Assembly: GCA_001304155.1 (NCBI GenBank)
Contig: LJUX01000018.1
Coordinates: 1-49,438 of the forward strand
Source of the DNA: a candidate division Zixibacteria bacterium SM23_73_3
GTDB taxonomy: Bacteria > Zixibacteria > MSB-5A5 > SM1-73
Length of the DNA: 49,438 nt
Direction of reading: 5' to 3'
Part shown: piece by piece, positions 45,414-49,438 of the stretch
Position numbering within the stretch: position 1 is the stretch's first letter
Layout of the letters: each line of letters opens with the position of its first letter
The notes under the pieces: generated by a model
Told to the model about the DNA's origin: nothing
The model's database searches: none
The model's input: only the letters and a program-made list of their open reading frames with translations
Translations under genes and position numbers: made by a program

Positions 45414-45542
45414 GCAATTTCACAGTCTATACACCAATCAAAAGGTCAAACGACCAGATGTGGGGATTGTCCCTTGCATAAAAAGACAATTTTACACGAA
45501 ATTCTTGACACTACTGACGCAGACCCTCGCCTTACAAAAAAC

Positions 45543-45571
45543 TTGCCAAACAAGGGTATACGCATTATATT
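45543..45571 (+). promoter_or_regulatory. Sigma-70 promoter of cmk operon
   Basis: TTGCCA (45543-45548) and TATATT (45566-45571) are 17 bases apart. The TSS would lie just before the AGGAGGGGG ribosome binding site. A perfect TTGACA upstream (45505) has no matching -10. Confidence 0.6.
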
Positions 45572-45598
45572 TATATTTCAGGAGGGGGATTTTTTTAT

Positions 45599-46285
45599 TT
45601 GTATGTTATGGCGAAAAAAATAATTGCCATAGACGGGCCGGCGGCGTCCGGAAAAAGTACCACGGCTAAAATGGTGGCAAAGAGATTAGGCTTTTTGTAT
45701 CTGGATACCGGAGCCATGTATCGCGCCATAACCTTAAAGGCGCTGGAGCTTGGGGTGGACGTAAACGACGAGGAAAAGTTAGAAAATTTGACCAAAAATT
45801 CCGTAATCAATTTTGAAAACAAAGACGGCACAAGCAGAATATGGATGGATGGAAAGGATGTGACCGAAAAGATAAGAGAACCTGAGGTGGACAGAAACGT
45901 ATCCTATGTATCCATGCATGAAAAGGTCAGAAGAGTGTTGGTGAAAATGCAGAAGAGGATGGGGGAGGAGAACGATCTGGTGGCAGAGGGAAGGGATACC
46001 ACCACTGTGGTTTTCCCTCACGCTTTTAAGGTCTACCTGGATGCAGATCTTGAAGAAAGGGCAAAAAGGCGCTTTCTGGAACTCAAGGAAAAGGGGATTC
46101 AAACCTCGCTGAAGGAACAGAGCGAGGAGATATCCCGAAGGGATAAGTTAGATTCAGAAAGGGAACAGAGCCCCCTTCTTCGGGATAAGGATGCGGTGGT
46201 GGTGAACACCACCCATTTGACCATTGAACAACAGGTGGATCGAGTGATCCAGCTGTTTTTGCAGAATGTCGCGGCAGAGGCTTAA
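45599..46285 (+). CDS. cmk: Cytidylate kinase
   Basis: Cmk phosphorylates CMP and dCMP. The P-loop is IAIDGPAASGKSTTAKM, followed by FLYLDTGAMYRAITL, a typical NMP-binding insertion, VAEGRDTTTVVFP and a C-terminal RRDKLDSEREQSPL motif. The called start is TTG; an ATG three codons later (45608) gives the usual MAKKIIAIDG N-terminus but puts the ribosome binding site about 20 bases away, so the start is open. It begins the cmk-plsC-ispH-rpsA operon, an order also seen in several other phyla. Confidence 0.95.
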   Translation: MYVMAKKIIAIDGPAASGKSTTAKMVAKRLGFLYLDTGAMYRAITLKALELGVDVNDEEKLENLTKNSVINFENKDGTSRIWMDGKDVTEKIREPEVDRNVSYVSMHEKVRRVLVKMQKRMGEENDLVAEGRDTTTVVFPHAFKVYLDADLEERAKRRFLELKEKGIQTSLKEQSEEISRRDKLDSEREQSPLLRDKDAVVVNTTHLTIEQQVDRVIQLFLQNVAAEA

Positions 46286-46296
46286 ACAGATTTGAA

Positions 46297-46920
46297 GTGA
46301 GAACTCACTATTATATAGGTTGTCTGATTATCAAACTAATTCTTAAGATTTTTTGGCGCTTCAAAAGAATCGGAGCAGAGAATATACCGAAGATTGGAGG
46401 GGTGATCATCGCCGCCAATCATGTGGCTTACGTAGATCCTCCAGTTATCGGAGCTGTCACTCCCCGGGAACTTTTCTATCTGGCTAAGGCTGAGCTTTTC
46501 TCCAATGCGCTTTTCGGATGGCTGATAAAAAAATACAATGCCATTCCCATCACCCGGGGAGCTTTTGACAGAAAGGCGATCACCAAAGCAGTGGAGCTTT
46601 TAAGAGAAGGAAAGGCGCTTCTTTTCTTCCCGGAAGGCACCAGAAGCAGAGATGGTAAATTTCTGGAACCCAAGTTGGGGTTGGGAATGATTGCGCTAGA
46701 GGCAAAAGTGCCAATAGTACCAGCCTACATTTCCAATTCGGGAAATTTATTTACGTCTTTCCTTAGAAGAAAAAGGTTGGTCATCGGTTTTGACGTGCCA
46801 ATCGAAAAGAACTTTCTGGAAGAGTTGCCCAAAGATAGGGAAGGATACAAAAGCATCGGACTGGAGATTATGAAAAAGATCGGCATGATAAAAGAAAAGA
46901 TAGAAAAATGTAATTTTTGA
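46297..46920 (+). CDS. plsC: 1-acyl-sn-glycerol-3-phosphate acyltransferase
   Basis: PlsC adds the second acyl chain to make phosphatidic acid. The catalytic motif NHVAYVDPP (H-x4-D) and the acceptor motif FPEGTRSRDGKF are present, and the GVIIAANHVAYVD block has the family's usual spacing. The start is GTG, 11 bases after cmk. Length 207 is normal for the short form. Confidence 0.92.
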   Translation: MRTHYYIGCLIIKLILKIFWRFKRIGAENIPKIGGVIIAANHVAYVDPPVIGAVTPRELFYLAKAELFSNALFGWLIKKYNAIPITRGAFDRKAITKAVELLREGKALLFFPEGTRSRDGKFLEPKLGLGMIALEAKVPIVPAYISNSGNLFTSFLRRKRLVIGFDVPIEKNFLEELPKDREGYKSIGLEIMKKIGMIKEKIEKCNF

Positions 46921-46967
46921 TTTGGTTATTTGAAAAAAACGAGTAAATTAACAAAGTGGATGTGAAG

Positions 46968-47804
46968 ATGAAAATACACGTGGTTAAAGAGGCGGGTTTC
47001 TGCTTCGGAGTGAAAAGAGCCATACGGCTTGCCTCTAATGCGGCAAGGAGTAAAGCAGGAAAAGCATACACTCTGGGGCCGTTGATTCACAATCCGCAAG
47101 TTGTGGAGGACTTAGAGAAAAAGGGAGTGCACGCGGTAAAAGAGATACGAAAGAACCGAAAGGGGACACTGATAATACGTTCGCACGGCGTTCACCCTCA
47201 CATACTCAAACGGATAAGGACTAAAGGAATCAAGGTGGTGGATGCCACCTGTCCCTTTGTGAAAAAGGCTCAGAGAATGGCAAAGCTTCTTCATGATCAG
47301 GGATATCAGGTGGCGGTAGTGGGAGAGGCACACCACCCGGAGGTTCAGGGGATCGTGGGATACGCCGGCGACTCGGCGATGGTGATAAACCACAATCGAA
47401 TGAAAAGGAGCTTCCCCCGTTTCTGGAAACTGGGTGTGATCGCTCAGACGACCCTGAGCATTGACGCGTTCAAACAGATAATAGGAAGGCTCATTGAACG
47501 CACGGAGGAGTTGAAGGTGTGCAACACCATCTGTGATGCCACTGCCCGCACTCAGAAGGCTACCTTAAAGCTAGCAGGGAAGGTGGACATGATGATTGTG
47601 GTGGGGGGGCATAACTCCGCCAACACAACTCGCTTGACCAAGTTGTGCAAGCGTCTGGGCACTTCCACTCACCACGTGGAGACCGCCGGGGAACTGCGAA
47701 AGGTGTGGTTTGAAGGCAAAAAATCCGTGGGCGTCACCTCCGGCACCTCTACCCCGGAGTGGTTGATAAAACAGGTGGTGGAGCGTATAAGGAGTTTCAA
47801 TTAA
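46968..47804 (+). CDS. ispH: 4-hydroxy-3-methylbut-2-enyl diphosphate reductase
   Basis: IspH catalyses the last step of the MEP isoprenoid pathway. The three Fe-S cysteines are visible: EAGFCFGVKRA (Cys 12 from this start), VDATCPFVKKAQ and CNTICDATARTQKAT. Also present are RSHGVHP, the AHHPEVQGIVGYAG region and TSGTSTPEWLI. The ATG at 46968 is preferred to the track's GTG at 46956 because it places the first cysteine at the canonical position 12. The rpsA start codon follows 60 bases after the stop. Confidence 0.96.
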   Translation: MKIHVVKEAGFCFGVKRAIRLASNAARSKAGKAYTLGPLIHNPQVVEDLEKKGVHAVKEIRKNRKGTLIIRSHGVHPHILKRIRTKGIKVVDATCPFVKKAQRMAKLLHDQGYQVAVVGEAHHPEVQGIVGYAGDSAMVINHNRMKRSFPRFWKLGVIAQTTLSIDAFKQIIGRLIERTEELKVCNTICDATARTQKATLKLAGKVDMMIVVGGHNSANTTRLTKLCKRLGTSTHHVETAGELRKVWFEGKKSVGVTSGTSTPEWLIKQVVERIRSFN

Positions 47805-47864
47805 CACCTAAGCAAGAAAAAAATCCCCTTCAGGGGAAATTCAATATAAAGGAGGATCAATTTA

Positions 47865-49438
47865 ATGGTTGAGGAGAAAAAATCAAAAGACGCTTCTGCT
47901 TCCCCCGCAAAGGGGAGCAAGGCGGGCAAAACTTACCAAAAAGGAGGTGAGAAGAAAACTCAGGAGCAAAGAAGAAAGCCCGTTGCCAGAAAAAGAAAAC
48001 CGATAAAGAAGAAATCCACTACCAACAAGGAGAGTGCTGTTGCTCGAAAAAAGGCGACTGCGGCGAAAACAGAGGAGGTTAAGAAACCACAGAAGCCAAC
48101 TCCAAAGGTGGCTGAAGAAAAGCCGTCTTTAATCTCTATGTGGGCTTTGGCGCAAGCCATGGAAAAGGAATATTCCACTGAAGAATTTGAGCAATTTTTG
48201 GAAATGTATGAACCCACACTTAGCGACATCGAGGAGGGAGAGATCGTTGAAGGAAAGGTGATGGGGGTGACCAAAGAGGATGTGATCGTCGATGTGGGGT
48301 TCAAGTCTGAGGGAATCATCCCTATCGCCGAATTCCCGGAGCCTATAAATGTCAAGGTGGGGGATGAAATCGAGGTATACCTGGATGCTATTGAGGATCA
48401 GGATGGTCAACTGGTTTTGTCCAAACATAAAGCTGACTTCATGCGAGTGTGGGATAGAGTTAAAGAGGCGCATGATAAGAAAGAATTAATAGACGGGAAA
48501 ATCATAAGAAGGATCAAAGGCGGAATGGTGGTGGATCTGATGGGGGTAGATGCTTTTCTCCCCGGATCGCAGATAGCCCTCCGACAGGTTCCAGACTTTG
48601 ACGCCCTTTTAGGACAGACCATGCAGTTTAAGGTGATAAAGCTCAACAAAGCCCGCCGAAATATTGTGGTCTCACGAAGATCAGTCTTGGAAGAGGAGAG
48701 ACAAAAACAGAAAGAAAAGCTCCTGAAGGAAATTGAGAAGGGGCAAGTGAGAGAAGGAATGGTAAAAAACATCACCGATTTTGGAGTATTCATCGATCTG
48801 GGTGGGGTGGATGGGCTACTTCATATCACTGATATGTCCTGGGGCAGAATAAGTCACCCCAGCGAACTGGTGGCTTTAGGAGACAAGATCAATGTAAAAA
48901 TCATTGACTTTGACACAAACTCCGGGAGAATCTCGCTGGGACTGAAACAACTGACCCCATATCCATGGGAGAATATCGAGGAGAGGTTTCCGGTGGGGAA
49001 GAAGATCAAAGGGAAGGTGGTGTCCATCACCGACTATGGGGCATTCGTGGAGCTGGAGAAGGGTGTGGAGGGCTTAATTCACATCTCGGAGATGTCCTGG
49101 ACTCAGCATATAAAACATCCCTCCAAACTGATGGCGATTGGGGACATGGTGGAGGCAAAGGTGTTATCCGTGGATAAGGAGAATGAAAAAATCTCCTTAG
49201 GGATTAAACAACTGGAACCGGACCCCTGGGAAAACATTGAGAAGAAATACAAGGTTGGCACCCGGGTAACCGGAAGGGTGAGGAATCTTACTGCCTTCGG
49301 CGTATTCATCGAACTGGAGGAGGGGATTGATGGACTGGTTCATATCTCTGATTTGTCCTGGTCTAAAAGGATTCAGCATCCTTCGGAGGTAATGAAAAAG
49401 GGGGAAAAGGTGGAGGTGGTCGTGTTGAATGTGGATCG
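47865..49438 (+). CDS. rpsA: 30S ribosomal protein S1-like protein (partial, runs off window)
   Basis: This gene is missing from the ORF track because it has no stop in the window. The ATG has AAAGGAGG at 47849-47856. The first 85 codons encode a Lys/Ala/Pro-rich basic extension, then an SLISMWALAQAMEKEY helix. Five S1 repeats follow (from about residue 122), with glycine-rich strands such as TDFGVFIDLGGVDGLLHITD and TDYGAFVELEKGVEGLIHI. The fifth is cut at the edge. Repeats 3 to 5 have the LLHI or LIHI type motif of S1. It follows ispH, as in the IspH-S1 fused proteins of clostridia, but here they are separate. S1 binds mRNA for translation initiation. Confidence 0.9.
   Translation, partial: MVEEKKSKDASASPAKGSKAGKTYQKGGEKKTQEQRRKPVARKRKPIKKKSTTNKESAVARKKATAAKTEEVKKPQKPTPKVAEEKPSLISMWALAQAMEKEYSTEEFEQFLEMYEPTLSDIEEGEIVEGKVMGVTKEDVIVDVGFKSEGIIPIAEFPEPINVKVGDEIEVYLDAIEDQDGQLVLSKHKADFMRVWDRVKEAHDKKELIDGKIIRRIKGGMVVDLMGVDAFLPGSQIALRQVPDFDALLGQTMQFKVIKLNKARRNIVVSRRSVLEEERQKQKEKLLKEIEKGQVREGMVKNITDFGVFIDLGGVDGLLHITDMSWGRISHPSELVALGDKINVKIIDFDTNSGRISLGLKQLTPYPWENIEERFPVGKKIKGKVVSITDYGAFVELEKGVEGLIHISEMSWTQHIKHPSKLMAIGDMVEAKVLSVDKENEKISLGIKQLEPDPWENIEKKYKVGTRVTGRVRNLTAFGVFIELEEGIDGLVHISDLSWSKRIQHPSEVMKKGEKVEVVVLNVD

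Noticed and set aside
47822-47840. Terminator between ispH and rpsA
   Set aside because: The CCCCttcaGGGG hairpin has no T-run; it may only be a small mRNA structure.
48129-48793. Minus-strand ORFs of 114-131 codons
   Set aside because: They are antisense to rpsA, whose S1 repeats are unambiguous; the ORF track omitted rpsA because its stop is outside the window.

Overview
The window looks like a chromosomal segment of an uncultured Gram-negative bacterium. Supporting signs are type IV pilins with a prepilin peptidase, lipid-linked glycan genes, a periplasmic-adaptor-type fusion protein, sigma-54 regulation, secreted dockerin/Cys-rich-repeat proteins and many intergenic palindromes. The dockerin plus GACC-type Cys-rich repeats and the cmk-plsC-ispH-rpsA block resemble candidate phyla of the FCB group (Zixibacteria-like). 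That placement is inference; no rRNA or tRNA gene was found to test it.

Layout. 1-5.6 kb (minus): a VIT/vWA secreted protein whose frame seems to continue past its stop, an ECF sigma/anti-sigma pair, holA and a small RNase H-fold protein. 5.6-11.1 kb: two repeat-rich spacers around a TPR lipoprotein-like or periplasmic protein and an orphan M50 peptidase-HlyD fusion. 11.1-15.5 kb (plus): a 1442-residue secreted dockerin protein with a strong sigma-70 promoter, a 330-nt structured leader and a perfect intrinsic terminator. 15.8-22 kb: housekeeping genes hflX, uvrA, gcvT and a stand-alone thiD2-like gene. 22-25.2 kb (minus): a PAS histidine kinase and pilD.

25.3-36.4 kb (minus) is a glycan cluster. 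It holds a LegB-like dehydratase, a DegT aminotransferase, a sugar nucleotidyltransferase, a hexapeptide acyltransferase, a FemAB-like transferase, a flippase-like membrane protein, a methyltransferase, GT4 and GT2 glycosyltransferases and a DUF2723 GT-C-type membrane protein with a C-terminal TPR. 36.7-43.8 kb continues it with two type IV pilins (the first behind a textbook sigma-54 promoter), a second DUF2723-TPR protein, an NtrC/PilR-like sigma-54 activator, a GT87 transferase and a GtrA protein. Read together, this suggests a pilus whose pilin is regulated through sigma-54 and may be glycosylated by adjacent GT-C enzymes using polyprenyl-phosphate sugars. The glycosylation part is a hypothesis.

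43.9 kb-end: purF (minus) diverges from a cmk-plsC-ispH-rpsA operon. rpsA runs off the window edge and is missing from the supplied ORF track. At least six families of short palindromic repeats fill the spacers, some nested in each other.
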